This document shows positions 9,180-17,707 of a stretch of DNA of 48,101 nt, piece after piece (the stretch's first letter is position 1; each line of letters starts with the position of its first letter). The notes beneath the pieces are model-generated. The model was not told the origin of the DNA. It did not search any database and was given only the letters and a program-made list of their open reading frames with translations. Source of the stretch: Aureimonas sp. AU4 (GTDB taxonomy: Bacteria; Pseudomonadota; Alphaproteobacteria; Rhizobiales; Rhizobiaceae); NCBI RefSeq assembly GCF_001463765.1, contig NZ_BBWK01000049.1:1-48101 (forward strand), written 5' to 3'. The position numbers and the translations under genes were made by a program.

Positions 9180-10355
9180 TCACGTCTCGTAGGGATCGGC
9201 TGCGTCGCGCAGGCCGTCGCCCAGGAAGTTGTAGGACAGGACCGTCACCACGACGGCGAGAGCCGGCCACACGAGGAGCCAGGGCGCACCGGCGATGGTG
9301 CGCACGTTCTGCGCATCCTGCAGAAGGACGCCCCAGGAGACCACCGGCGCCTTGAGGCCGATGCCGAGGAAGCTGAGCGCCGTCTCGGCGACGATCATGG
9401 TGGGCAGCGCGAGGGTGACGACGGCAAGGATGTGGCTCGTCAGCGAGGGCAGGATGTGGCGGAAGATCAGCCGGCGCTCGTTCGACCCGTCGAGCCGTGC
9501 AGCGACCACGAAGTCCTCGCCGCGCAGGGCGAAGAAGCGACCGCGCACCTCGCGCGCCAGGCCCGTCCAGCCGAACAGGGAGACGATCAGCGTGATCACG
9601 AAGTAGACGGTCAGCGGCGACCAGGTGAGCGGGATCGCGGCGGCCAGCCCGAGCCAGAGCGGGATCGTGGGCATGGACGAGATGACCTCGATCATCCGGC
9701 CGATCAGGAGATCCACCGTGCCGCCGTAGAAGCCGGCCAGCGCGCCCAGCGTGACGCCGAGAACGAGGCTGATGCACACGCCCACCACGCCGATCGACAT
9801 GGACACGCGCGTTCCGTAGATCAGCCGGCTCAGGAGGTCGCGGCCGAGCTTGTCGGTGCCGAGCAGGTACATCGTGTCGGTGGAGCGCAGCGGCCCGACG
9901 AGGTGCCGGTCGAGCGGGACGAGGTTCCACAGGCGGTAGGCCGGGCCCTTCACGAAGAAGCCGATCGGCACGATCTTGGCGGGGTCCGCTACGTAGGAGC
10001 GGCGCAGCGAGGCGCGATCGACGCTCATCGTGTAGCCCGCCACGTGCGGCTGGAAGCGGCGGCCGCCGTCGGGCTCGTCGACGAACCAGCCGAGCGACTG
10101 GGGCGGGGCGTTGGTGTATTGCGGCCGCGCCGTCTGGGGGAGCCCAGGCGCCAGGAACTCGGCGAAGATCGCGACCAAAAGCAGGAACACGATGACGAAG
10201 CCGGCACCGACCGCGAGGCGGTTGCGCGCGAAGCGCTGCCGGATGAGCGTCCACTGGCCGGCGACGGCCATCTCATTTGCGCCGCCGCGCGGCTTGATGG
10301 TGGTGACGGCGGGCGCGGTCTCGGCCGGCCCCTGAAGGAAGACGTGCTCGGCCAT
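9180..10355 (-). CDS. Opp/Dpp-type ABC transporter permease (DppC-like)
   Basis: Inner-membrane permease, 391 residues. A cytoplasmic N-terminus of about 50 residues precedes a first membrane segment (VGAGFVIVFLLLVAIFAEFL) and a long periplasmic loop with GTDKLGRDLLSRLIYGTR, the DppC/OppC hallmark. The transmembrane domain follows. The ATPase-coupling EAA-like loop contains ALRGEDFVVAARLDGS, followed by HILPSL. The protein is longer than a typical DppC (about 300) because of the extended first periplasmic loop, as seen in OppC-like proteins of oligosaccharide clusters. Its ATG overlaps the DppB-like stop by one base (TGATG), so the two permeases are translationally coupled. Confidence 0.9.
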   Translation of the reverse strand: MAEHVFLQGPAETAPAVTTIKPRGGANEMAVAGQWTLIRQRFARNRLAVGAGFVIVFLLLVAIFAEFLAPGLPQTARPQYTNAPPQSLGWFVDEPDGGRRFQPHVAGYTMSVDRASLRRSYVADPAKIVPIGFFVKGPAYRLWNLVPLDRHLVGPLRSTDTMYLLGTDKLGRDLLSRLIYGTRVSMSIGVVGVCISLVLGVTLGALAGFYGGTVDLLIGRMIEVISSMPTIPLWLGLAAAIPLTWSPLTVYFVITLIVSLFGWTGLAREVRGRFFALRGEDFVVAARLDGSNERRLIFRHILPSLTSHILAVVTLALPTMIVAETALSFLGIGLKAPVVSWGVLLQDAQNVRTIAGAPWLLVWPALAVVVTVLSYNFLGDGLRDAADPYET

Positions 10356-11341
10356 CAGTTGAACCGGATCCGGGGATCGAGAAGGGCGAGGAGGATGTCG
10401 GACACGAGCATGCCGACCAGCGTCAGGACGCCCATCAGGAGGATGAAGCTGCCGGCGAGGTACATGTCCTGGCTGATCAGGGCCCGCAGGAGCAGCGGTC
10501 CGGCGGTCGGCAGGTTCAGGACGATCGCGGTGATCGTGACGCCCGACACGAGCTCCGGCAGGACCCATCCGATCGCCGACACGAACGGGTTGAGCGCGAC
10601 GCGCACGGGGTATTTCAGCACGGCCCGGCGCTCGGGCAGGCCCTTGGCGCGCGCGGTCACGACATAGGGCTTGTTCAGCTCGTCGGTGAGGTTGGCGCGC
10701 AGGATGCGGATCAGCGCCGCCGTGCCGCTGGTGCCGATCACGACGATCGGGATCCACAGGTGCAGCGCGAGGTCGCCCGCCTTGGCCCAGCTCCAGGGCG
10801 CGTCGACGTATTCGGGCGAATAGAGGCCCCCGACGCTCTGCCCGAAGTAGCGGTAGCTCATGTACATCAGCGTCAGCGCGAGGATGAAGTTGGGCACCGC
10901 CAGGCCGATGAAGCCGAGAAAGGTGAAGGCGTAGTCCCCCGCCGAATGGCGACGCATGGCCGAATAGATGCCGATCGGCAGCGACACCGCCCAGACGAAC
11001 AGGAGCGAGGCGAGCGAGATCGCGAGCGTCGAGCCCATGCGCTCCCAGATCAGGTCCGCCACCGGGCGGTTCCACTCGAACGAGAAGCCGAAGTCGCCGC
11101 GAAGCAGGATCCCCGAGATCCACTTCCAGTACTGGACGAGCACGGGATCGTTGAAGCCGTAGATCTCGCGCAAGCGGTCGACCTGCGCGGGATCGACGTT
11201 GGCGCCCGACTCCTGCATCGAGGCGATCATCGAGGTGACGTAGTCGCCCGGCGGCAGCTGGATGATCAGGAAGGCGATCACCGACATGCCGATCAGCGTC
11301 GGGATCATGTAGAGGATGCGCTTGACGACGTAGGCGCCCAT
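10355..11341 (-). CDS. Opp/Dpp-type ABC transporter permease (DppB-like)
   Basis: Inner-membrane permease, 328 residues, paired with the DppC-like protein. It shows the family's N-terminal segment YVVKRILYMIPTLIGMSVIAF, a periplasmic loop with YGFNDPVLVQYWKWISG and GDFGFSF, and about six membrane segments. The coupling loop is YVVTARAKGLPERRAVLKYPVR, matching the family's RTARAKGL motif. It starts 12 bases after the glycosidase stop (11354), inside the operon. The C-terminal DILLALLDPRIRF is also family-typical. Confidence 0.9.
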   Translation of the reverse strand: MGAYVVKRILYMIPTLIGMSVIAFLIIQLPPGDYVTSMIASMQESGANVDPAQVDRLREIYGFNDPVLVQYWKWISGILLRGDFGFSFEWNRPVADLIWERMGSTLAISLASLLFVWAVSLPIGIYSAMRRHSAGDYAFTFLGFIGLAVPNFILALTLMYMSYRYFGQSVGGLYSPEYVDAPWSWAKAGDLALHLWIPIVVIGTSGTAALIRILRANLTDELNKPYVVTARAKGLPERRAVLKYPVRVALNPFVSAIGWVLPELVSGVTITAIVLNLPTAGPLLLRALISQDMYLAGSFILLMGVLTLVGMLVSDILLALLDPRIRFN

Positions 11342-11353
11342 GCCCGCCTCCCC

Positions 11354-13465
11354 TCAGGCCAAGGTCAGATGGACGGCTTCGAGTTCGCGGAAGCCCGGCA
11401 CCTCGATCCGGACGCGTCCGCCCTCCGGCACGGCCTCGAGCGCCTGGCCGCCGACGAGCGCGCGGATCTGCGCCACGCGGCGACCCTCGGGCACCGCGAC
11501 AGACAGCGTCTGCGGCCCGACCAGATAGGCGTGGCGGATCGGTCCCTTCATCATCATCGGGTTGGTGAGGTTGTGAAGGAGGACGAGGAGCCCGTCCGCC
11601 TCCTCGCGCACGGCGATGTCGAGCATCGCCTCGCCCTCGACCTCGACGTCGCAGCGCTTGCCCAGCGCCCAGCGCACGGCATTGGCGATCAGGCGCCCAT
11701 GGTCGGCGGCCAGCACCTCCCAGAAGATCGCGCCGATGTTCCAGGGGATGAAGACCGTGCGCCCGCCGCCCGGGTGGGTGCGTGCCACCACCGCCGCGCC
11801 GCGCGGCGCCTCGCGCGGATAGACCTCCTCCATCGGCAGGTCGGGAAAGTCGGGCACGTAGAGGAACGGCGTCTCCACCCCCTCGCCCACCGGCTCGACC
11901 GCCAGGAGATGCGTGCCGCCGATGATGCGCGCGGCGCCCTCGAAGCCCGCCGAGATCGGATGGGCCCCGTTGATCGCGACATAGGTGTTCTTGACGGGGC
12001 CGCGCGTCGCCTGCGTCCGGCGCACGCCCAGGAGCGGCCCCAGCGCCGGCTCGGCGCGCGGCTGGTTGTCGGGCGTGCGGGTTCCGCTCTCGAAGGCCGC
12101 GACGACGCTGCCGCCGCGCGCCACGTAGTCCTCCAGGAGGCGCACCTGATCGTCGCCGAGACAGGCGGCGTTGGCGAGGATCACGACGCGGAAGCGGTCG
12201 AGCTCGGCCGCCGTCATGCGCTGGTCGGAGATCATCTCGAACGGAAGCTTGGCCTCGAACAAGGCCATGTAGACGCCGAAGTCGTCGGCCTCGGCGTCCT
12301 TGCGCGTGTCGAGGCCATGGTGGCGCAGCGTGGTGGCGGGGTCGAGGATGGCGATCTCGGCCGTCGGGCGCATCCGCGAGGCGACCGGCTCCAGCGCGGC
12401 GTGGAGCGCGAAGCTTTCCGACACCGGCTCGATCCAGCGCGTGTCCGGCACGACGCCGTTGAACTTGGTGAACCAGGGCAGGAGCCCCTGCGTCGTCCCG
12501 TTGTCGATCCAGGCGCGCATCTCGGGCCCGGTTGTCACCGAGTCCTTCCAGCGATGCTCCTCCTCGGGACCGATCGAGGTGATCAGGACGGTGGGGCGCT
12601 CGGGAAAGGCGCCGCGGATGCGCTTGCCGTTGCGCCCCGCCATCCAGACCGGCTCGGTGCCCCGCCGCCCCTGGTCGTCGATGCACAGGAACGGGCAGTA
12701 GCGCTCGATCATGCCGAGGTCGAACTCGGTGAGCGAAACCGAGCCCATGTTGGGAATGAAGCTCGTATGGGGCTTGATCGCCTTCATGATCTCGTCCCAC
12801 TCGACGACGAGGCGGCTGAGGACGCCGCGCCGCCAGCCGGTCCAGGCGAGCCAAGCCGGATCGTCGACGCTGCTTGTCAGCGGCAACTCGTGGCCGGTCT
12901 CCTCCCGAAAGCTCGCCCGGCAGCTGTCGCAGTAGCAGACGCCGTGCCCCTGCCACCGGTTGGCGAAGATCGCGTCGATGTCGTAGCGCGCCGTGATCTC
13001 CTGGACGATCTTCGGCATGAAGACGTGGTTGTAGCCGGAATAGGCGCAGGTCACCCAGACGTCGGGATAGGCCCAGTGGCGGCGCGGGCGCCCCTCGCGG
13101 TCGACGGCGATCCATTCGGGATGCGCGTCGGCGGCGTCCTGGTGGATGGCATGCGGATCGACGCGCGCCATGACGTGCATGTCGAGGCCGCGCGCGCCCT
13201 CCACCAGCGCGCCGAACGGATCGCCGTCGCCGATGAAACGGCTGACGTAGTGAAGCGGGATCTCGGACGGATAATAGGCGATGTAACCGCCGGCCGAGAG
13301 GCAGACCGCATTGGACTGCGTGCGCTTGAACGTCTCGATCCAGAAGGCGGGATCGAAACGCACGGGATCGTCCTCTGCCAGCGTCAGCTGCGTCCAGCGC
13401 GTGGCGGACCGGTACCAGTCCTTCGTGCGCAGGGTCGAGGAGGCTTGGATCCGGCTGTGCAGCAT
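11354..13465 (-). CDS. GHL6-like glycoside hydrolase family protein with beta-galactosidase trimerisation-like region
   Basis: Putative cytoplasmic glycosidase, 703 residues. The N-terminal 330 residues look like a TIM barrel of the hypothetical glycosyl hydrolase 6 group: DMHVMARVDPHAIHQ, HPEWIAVDREGRPRRHWAYPD and the Cys motif CYCDSCRASF (177-186). The middle (about 400-620) resembles the GH42 trimerisation domain (Rossmann-like, VVILANAACLGDDQVRLLEDYV), and a small beta domain closes the protein. It lacks a signal peptide. It lies 95 bases after the binding-protein gene and 12 bases before the permease. The catalytic residues are not certain, so the enzyme activity is inferred from fold and context only. 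Confidence 0.75.
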   Translation of the reverse strand: MLHSRIQASSTLRTKDWYRSATRWTQLTLAEDDPVRFDPAFWIETFKRTQSNAVCLSAGGYIAYYPSEIPLHYVSRFIGDGDPFGALVEGARGLDMHVMARVDPHAIHQDAADAHPEWIAVDREGRPRRHWAYPDVWVTCAYSGYNHVFMPKIVQEITARYDIDAIFANRWQGHGVCYCDSCRASFREETGHELPLTSSVDDPAWLAWTGWRRGVLSRLVVEWDEIMKAIKPHTSFIPNMGSVSLTEFDLGMIERYCPFLCIDDQGRRGTEPVWMAGRNGKRIRGAFPERPTVLITSIGPEEEHRWKDSVTTGPEMRAWIDNGTTQGLLPWFTKFNGVVPDTRWIEPVSESFALHAALEPVASRMRPTAEIAILDPATTLRHHGLDTRKDAEADDFGVYMALFEAKLPFEMISDQRMTAAELDRFRVVILANAACLGDDQVRLLEDYVARGGSVVAAFESGTRTPDNQPRAEPALGPLLGVRRTQATRGPVKNTYVAINGAHPISAGFEGAARIIGGTHLLAVEPVGEGVETPFLYVPDFPDLPMEEVYPREAPRGAAVVARTHPGGGRTVFIPWNIGAIFWEVLAADHGRLIANAVRWALGKRCDVEVEGEAMLDIAVREEADGLLVLLHNLTNPMMMKGPIRHAYLVGPQTLSVAVPEGRRVAQIRALVGGQALEAVPEGGRVRIEVPGFRELEAVHLTLA

Positions 13466-13560
13466 GGGTGGGTCTCGCGAAGTTTCAGGCAAGGGCGGGG
13501 CGTTCGCCGGAAGCGGTGAGGCTTGCGGCGTTCGCGAAGGAGTCGGGACGAACCCGGGGA

Positions 13561-15486
13561 TCAGGCCTTGAAGAACTGCTCCGGTCGCGCCGGGCCGGGC
13601 GTCGGCCAGCCGAAGGAGTTGGGCATCTCGGGCGGCAGGTTGCGCACGTCCTTGCGCACGATGCCGTAGCCGTCGGCCGGAAGGCTGACGCCGAAGGTGA
13701 AGAAGAGATCGGCGGCGTTCTCGAGGATCTTCGCCATGATCTCGCTCTGGCGCGCGGGATCGCCCGTCGCGGTCAGGTCGCGGTAGAGCTGCTGCTGCGC
13801 CTTCACGGCCTCGGGCGGCTCGACCGCGCCGTCGCTGGTGGGCTGCGTGAAGTAGACCGACCAGCCCGGCGCGTAGAAGCAGTTGTTGTTGACCGGCACG
13901 TAGAAGCGCGCGTCGAGCATGGCCGCGATGCCGGAATTGGCGCCGAACTGGTGGGCCGTGGCGTCGTAGCTGCGGCCGCGCCGAACGCGCGTTTCCCAGA
14001 GCGAGCGATCCATCGTGCGCATCTGTGCGTCGATGCCCACCGCCTGGAACATCGGGATCGCGAGCTCGAACATGTCGATGAAGGTCGTGCGCGTCTGGTC
14101 GATCTCGAAGATGATCGACAGGCGCTGTCCCGCCTCGTCGAGCCGGTAGTTGTCGCCGTCGCGGTTCGGGACGATCGCGTCCAGCATCGCGTTGGCCTTG
14201 TCCGGGTCGTACTGCGTCCACTGCGTGGCGAGGCGCTCGTTGTAGAGCGGGTCGCCGGGCCGGATCGAGGGCTGGGCGGGGGCGCCCTCGCCGATGAACA
14301 CGGCGTCGATCATGGCCTGGCGGTCGATCGCGATCGACAGCGCCTGCCGGAATTCCAGCTTGTTGAACAGGGCGTTCCGCACCGGGTCCTGGTGGTTCAG
14401 GTTGAGCTGGAAGGCCATGACGTTGGCGGCGGTCTCCTTCAGCGTATAGAGGCCGTAGCCCCCGCTCTCCTGCCCGTCGAAGATGACCGGCTTGTTGGCG
14501 GGCGTCGCGATGTACTGGTCCATGATGTCGATCTCGCCCTGCAGGGCCTTCAGGAGAAGGACCTCGGGGTCGGCGACCATCTGGTAGACGATGCGGTCGA
14601 AGTAGGGCAGCTGCGTGCCCGCGGTGTCGACCTTGAAGTAGAAGGGGTTGCGAACCGCGACGGCCTGCTCGGTGTTGGTGCCCGGCGCCTCCAGAAAGAC
14701 CCAGGCGTTCAGCGTCGGCCGGTTGCCGTTCTGGTAGAAGGTGTTGTCGTCGGCCATGCCGATCTCGCGCTGGAACAGGGCGATCCAGCTTTCCAGGCCC
14801 TGCTCCTTTGCGAGCTTGTCGGCGTCCGGATTGTAGCGGATGTGGAAGCGCTCGAGATAATGCTTCGGGGTCCGCGTCAGCTGGTCCTGCTGCGCCCAGG
14901 CGAGCTGCTGGACGAAGAGGCCGTTGGGCGAGGCGAAGCGCACCTTGAACGTCGCCTCGTCGACGATCTCCAGCGTCGCCGGCTTGCCGTCGGCATACCA
15001 CCAGGAATTGCTGCCGAGATTGGCCTGCGAATCGGTGAAGTAGGCGTCGTACCAGAAGCGCACGTCCTCGGTGGTGAAGGGCTGGCCATCCGACCACTTG
15101 TGGCCGCGACGCAGGTTGAACGTGTACTCGGTCGCGTCCGGGTTCACGGACCAGGACTGGGCGACGTTCTCGGTGAGGCCGGACCAGTCGGGATTGAAGC
15201 GCACGAGGGGCTCGTAGCCCTGGTAGCGCACGAGCATCGAGTAGGAGCCCCCGCCCACCAGCGCATGGCGCCAGTCGCCGCCCTGCCGACCGACCTCGCT
15301 GAGCGGGGTGATCACGAGCGGCACCTGCGGCAGGCGCTGCGCAAGCGCGGGCAACTCTCCCGACGCGATGCGCGCCTGAAGGAAGGCGGAGTCGTTGGAG
15401 CCTTGCGCCCATACGCCGCGCGGCAGGGCAATAGTCCCCGCAAGGGCCAGTCCGGACGCGATGAAGCCTCTGCGGTCGATCCCCAC
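13561..15486 (-). CDS. Family-5 (DppA/OppA-type) extracellular solute-binding protein, Tat-exported
   Basis: Periplasmic receptor of the importer, 641 residues, longer than the usual 500-560 of peptide-binding members. The N-terminus MGIDRRGFIASGLALAG has twin arginines followed by a hydrophobic stretch and ends GVWAQG, a Tat-type signal. Typical family-5 segments include YEPLVRFNPDWSGLTENVAQSWSV, FNLRRGHKWSDGQPFTTEDV and EFRQALSIAIDR. The start is GTG at 15486 with GGGAGG about ten bases upstream; an ATG eight bases further upstream is out of frame. It is the first gene of the operon and divergent from the LacI regulator. Ligand: probably an oligosaccharide, judged from the glycosidase partners. 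Confidence 0.88.
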   Translation of the reverse strand: MGIDRRGFIASGLALAGTIALPRGVWAQGSNDSAFLQARIASGELPALAQRLPQVPLVITPLSEVGRQGGDWRHALVGGGSYSMLVRYQGYEPLVRFNPDWSGLTENVAQSWSVNPDATEYTFNLRRGHKWSDGQPFTTEDVRFWYDAYFTDSQANLGSNSWWYADGKPATLEIVDEATFKVRFASPNGLFVQQLAWAQQDQLTRTPKHYLERFHIRYNPDADKLAKEQGLESWIALFQREIGMADDNTFYQNGNRPTLNAWVFLEAPGTNTEQAVAVRNPFYFKVDTAGTQLPYFDRIVYQMVADPEVLLLKALQGEIDIMDQYIATPANKPVIFDGQESGGYGLYTLKETAANVMAFQLNLNHQDPVRNALFNKLEFRQALSIAIDRQAMIDAVFIGEGAPAQPSIRPGDPLYNERLATQWTQYDPDKANAMLDAIVPNRDGDNYRLDEAGQRLSIIFEIDQTRTTFIDMFELAIPMFQAVGIDAQMRTMDRSLWETRVRRGRSYDATAHQFGANSGIAAMLDARFYVPVNNNCFYAPGWSVYFTQPTSDGAVEPPEAVKAQQQLYRDLTATGDPARQSEIMAKILENAADLFFTFGVSLPADGYGIVRKDVRNLPPEMPNSFGWPTPGPARPEQFFKA

Positions 15487-15533
15487 GGCGGCATTCCCTC
15501 CCTAACAGCCTTATGGCTTCGTTATTAATGGCG

Positions 15534-15545
15534 AGGTTGCAACCT
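15534..15545. promoter_or_regulatory. Candidate LacI-family operator in the divergent promoter
   Basis: AGGTTGCAACCT is a perfect 12-base palindrome in the 136-base gap between the binding-protein start (15486) and the LacI regulator start (15623). Direct CGTTAT repeats flank it at 15520-15525 and 15564-15569. Position and symmetry fit an operator controlling both directions. The GC centre differs from the CG centre common in LacI sites, which lowers confidence. Confidence 0.45.
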
Positions 15546-15622
15546 GCATTTTGTTAGGTAAAGCGTTATGTTCACGGTGGCGGTCCACCGCTTGTCACGG
15601 TGGCGCGAGGAGAGCCGACGGA

Positions 15623-16633
15623 ATGCCGAAGGTCACGCTGGCCACGATCGCCGAGGCGACCGGCCTTTCGAAGTTCGCGGTTTCGCGGGCCCTGTCGGGC
15701 AAGGATGGCGTCAGCGCCGCCACGCGCGAGCGCGTGCGCCGCGTGGCGCTCGATATGGGATACAACCAATCGGCCGAGCCGGACGAGATCTCGGTGCTCG
15801 GCGTCGTCTTCAACAATGCGGAGATCATCAACTCCGAACTCCACCTTCGCATCCAGGGCGGCGTGCAGGTCGAGGCCCAGCGGCGGGGATACGAGGTGCG
15901 CAACTGCTGGTCGTCGGACCGGCGCGAGATCCTCGCCTTTGCCCGCAGCTGCCGGGGCATCGCCCTTGTCGGGCGCCACGAGCGCGACACGATCCTGGCG
16001 GTCGGCGCGCTTGGCCTTCCGGTCGCGCGCAGCGGCTGGGTCGAGCCGCTGGATCCCTTCGACGTCGTGTCGGGCACCGATCACGAGGCGGGCTCGGCGG
16101 TGGCCCGCTATCTCCTCGGCCTCGGGCACCGGACCATCGCCTATGTCCACGGCACGCCCGGCTACCGCGGGCGCGTGGAGCGCTTCTACGGCCTGCGCGA
16201 GGTGCTGGAGCCCCATTCCGATGTCGCCTTCCGGGAGATGCGGTTCCAGTCCGAAACGCGGTTTCTGGAGCATCTGGAGCTGGCGCACTCGGACGGTTTC
16301 TTTCCGACCGCCTTCTTCTGCGCCCATGACGGCATGGCGCTCACCGTGATGTCGGAACTCCTGCGGCTCGGCCTGCGCATTCCCGAGGATGCCTCGGTGG
16401 TCGGCTTCGGCGACTATTCCGCCGCCACCCAGATCTGGCCGCCCATGACGACCGTCAGGGTCCAGGGCCACGAGATCGGAGCCGGCCTCGTGCGCATGCT
16501 GGACGACCGACTGAGGGGGAAACTGCCGGCCGATATCCCGTTTCGCCTGCAGGTCGCCTCGACGCTGGTGATCCGGGGCTCGGCCGGCCCCGCCGGCCCC
16601 GCCGGCGCTTCGGGCGCGAACCTCGGCCGGTGA
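15623..16633 (+). CDS. LacI-family transcriptional regulator
   Basis: DNA-binding regulator, 336 residues. The N-terminal helix-turn-helix is VTLATIAEATGLSKFAVSRA (4-23), followed by LSGKDGVSAATRERVRRVA and the hinge region. A periplasmic-binding-protein-like effector domain follows (FFCAHDGMALTVMSELLRLG, DASVVGFGDYSAATQIWPPMTTV). I chose the ATG at 15623 because GAGGAGAG lies upstream and it gives the canonical family N-terminus; a start at 15551 would add 24 unconserved residues. It is divergent from the glycosidase/transporter operon, which it most likely represses until an imported sugar binds. The last residues are a Pro-Ala-Gly repeat tail with no known role. Confidence 0.92.
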   Translation: MPKVTLATIAEATGLSKFAVSRALSGKDGVSAATRERVRRVALDMGYNQSAEPDEISVLGVVFNNAEIINSELHLRIQGGVQVEAQRRGYEVRNCWSSDRREILAFARSCRGIALVGRHERDTILAVGALGLPVARSGWVEPLDPFDVVSGTDHEAGSAVARYLLGLGHRTIAYVHGTPGYRGRVERFYGLREVLEPHSDVAFREMRFQSETRFLEHLELAHSDGFFPTAFFCAHDGMALTVMSELLRLGLRIPEDASVVGFGDYSAATQIWPPMTTVRVQGHEIGAGLVRMLDDRLRGKLPADIPFRLQVASTLVIRGSAGPAGPAGASGANLGR

Positions 16634-16753
16634 TGCGAAACTCTCCGGGATCGGCGCTCCGCCCGCCCCGTGCGGCACTCGCTGCACCGACCGGCGGCCA
16701 CCAGGAGCCCCGGTCACGAGGCGCGAGGCGCGAGTGGGGCAGGCAAGGCGTAT

Positions 16754-16767
16754 GTCACTTGCGTGAC
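16754..16767. promoter_or_regulatory. Inverted repeat upstream of amino-acid binding protein
   Basis: GTCAC-TTGC-GTGAC lies in the 257-base gap between the LacI gene and the binding-protein gene at 16891. The arms are perfect over five bases. It may be an operator for the downstream pair; no regulator gene is adjacent. The rest of this gap shows no open frame with coding character. Confidence 0.3.
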
Positions 16768-16890
16768 CTTGTGGAATGTCCGAGCCTCGAGGACCTGCGA
16801 CCGATTCGCCCGCCGCGTGCTCGCCCGAGACGGCACGACGGAGCCGGTCATCGTCCTCCCCTTCCCGCCTCGTCCCCCGGAGACCGAACG

Positions 16891-17649
16891 ATGAAGCCAG
16901 TCCTGATCGCCGCGACCGCCCTGCTTCTCGGCCTCACGCGCCTCGCCTTCGCCGAGAACGCGCCGATCCGCATCGCCACCGAGGGCGCCTATCCCCCCTT
17001 CAACTTCATGCAGCCCGACGGCTCGGTCGCCGGCCTCGACGTCGACATGGCCAACGCCCTGTGCGCGCAGATGAAGGCCCGCTGCACGATCGTCACGCAG
17101 GACTGGGACGGCATGATCCCTGCCCTGATGGCCGGCAAGTTCGACGCCGTCGTCGCCTCGATGAGCATCACCGAGGAGCGCCGCAAGCAGGTCGACTTCA
17201 CGGACAAGTATTACACGACGCCGCTCGCCGTCACCGTTCCCAAGGACAGCGCGATCGCCGGTGTCGCCGCCACCGACATGGCCGGCAAGGCGGTCGGGGC
17301 GCAGGCCGGCACCACCCAGGCCAGCTACGCCGAGGACGTCTATACGAAGGGCGGCGCTGACGTGCGGATCTACCCGACGCAGGACGAGGCGGCCGCCGAT
17401 CTGCAGAACGGGCGCGTCGACGCGCTGATCTCCGACAAGTTCGTGGTGGTCGACTGGCTGGGCAAGGCCGGCGCGGACTGCTGCCGGCTTCTGGGCGACG
17501 TGCCGGGAACCGAGACCGAGGCGGGCATCGCGCTGCGCAAGGGCGACGACGCGCTGCGCGAGCGCTTCAACGCCGCGATCAAGGCCATCGTGGCGGACGG
17601 CACGCACCGCCGGATCGTCGCCAAGTACTTCCCGTTCGACATCTACTGA
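16891..17649 (+). CDS. Family-3 amino-acid ABC transporter substrate-binding protein
   Basis: Periplasmic polar/basic amino-acid receptor, 252 residues. A Sec signal peptide (MKPVLIAATALLLGLTRLAFA) is followed by IRIATEGAYPPFNFMQPDG, the family's opening, and GLDVDMANALCAQM. Ligand-loop segments MSITEERRKQVDFTDKYY, AGTTQASYAEDVY and DALISDKFVVVDWL resemble the lysine/arginine/ornithine and octopine binding proteins. GGAG lies upstream of the ATG. No permease or ATPase genes are next to it, so it must use components encoded elsewhere. The next gene is a D-amino-acid-dehydrogenase-like enzyme, which suggests uptake of an amino acid or opine that is then oxidised. Confidence 0.85.
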   Translation: MKPVLIAATALLLGLTRLAFAENAPIRIATEGAYPPFNFMQPDGSVAGLDVDMANALCAQMKARCTIVTQDWDGMIPALMAGKFDAVVASMSITEERRKQVDFTDKYYTTPLAVTVPKDSAIAGVAATDMAGKAVGAQAGTTQASYAEDVYTKGGADVRIYPTQDEAAADLQNGRVDALISDKFVVVDWLGKAGADCCRLLGDVPGTETEAGIALRKGDDALRERFNAAIKAIVADGTHRRIVAKYFPFDIY

Positions 17650-17672
17650 TGCCCCATCCCTCCGCCAGCAAG

Positions 17673-17694
17673 GCCCCGTCCCGGCATACGGGGC
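17673..17694 (+). terminator. Hairpin between binding protein and FAD oxidoreductase genes
   Basis: GCCCCGT and ACGGGGC form a perfect seven-pair stem with an eight-base loop (17680-17687), in the 58 bases between the two genes. There is no U-run. It could attenuate transcription after the abundant binding protein, protect its mRNA 3' end, or be a weak terminator. Confidence 0.4.
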
Positions 17695-17707
17695 GGGGAA
17701 ACGGTCC

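Noticed and set aside
10356-13115. Possible N-terminal extension of the DppC-like permease
   Set aside because: The long open frame crosses the DppB-like and glycosidase genes in another phase. The real permease starts at 10355 with normal TGATG coupling.
16590-16621. Collagen-like Gly-Pro-Ala repeat at the LacI C-terminus
   Set aside because: It is only a few units long and best explained by a GC-rich repeat expansion in a disordered tail.
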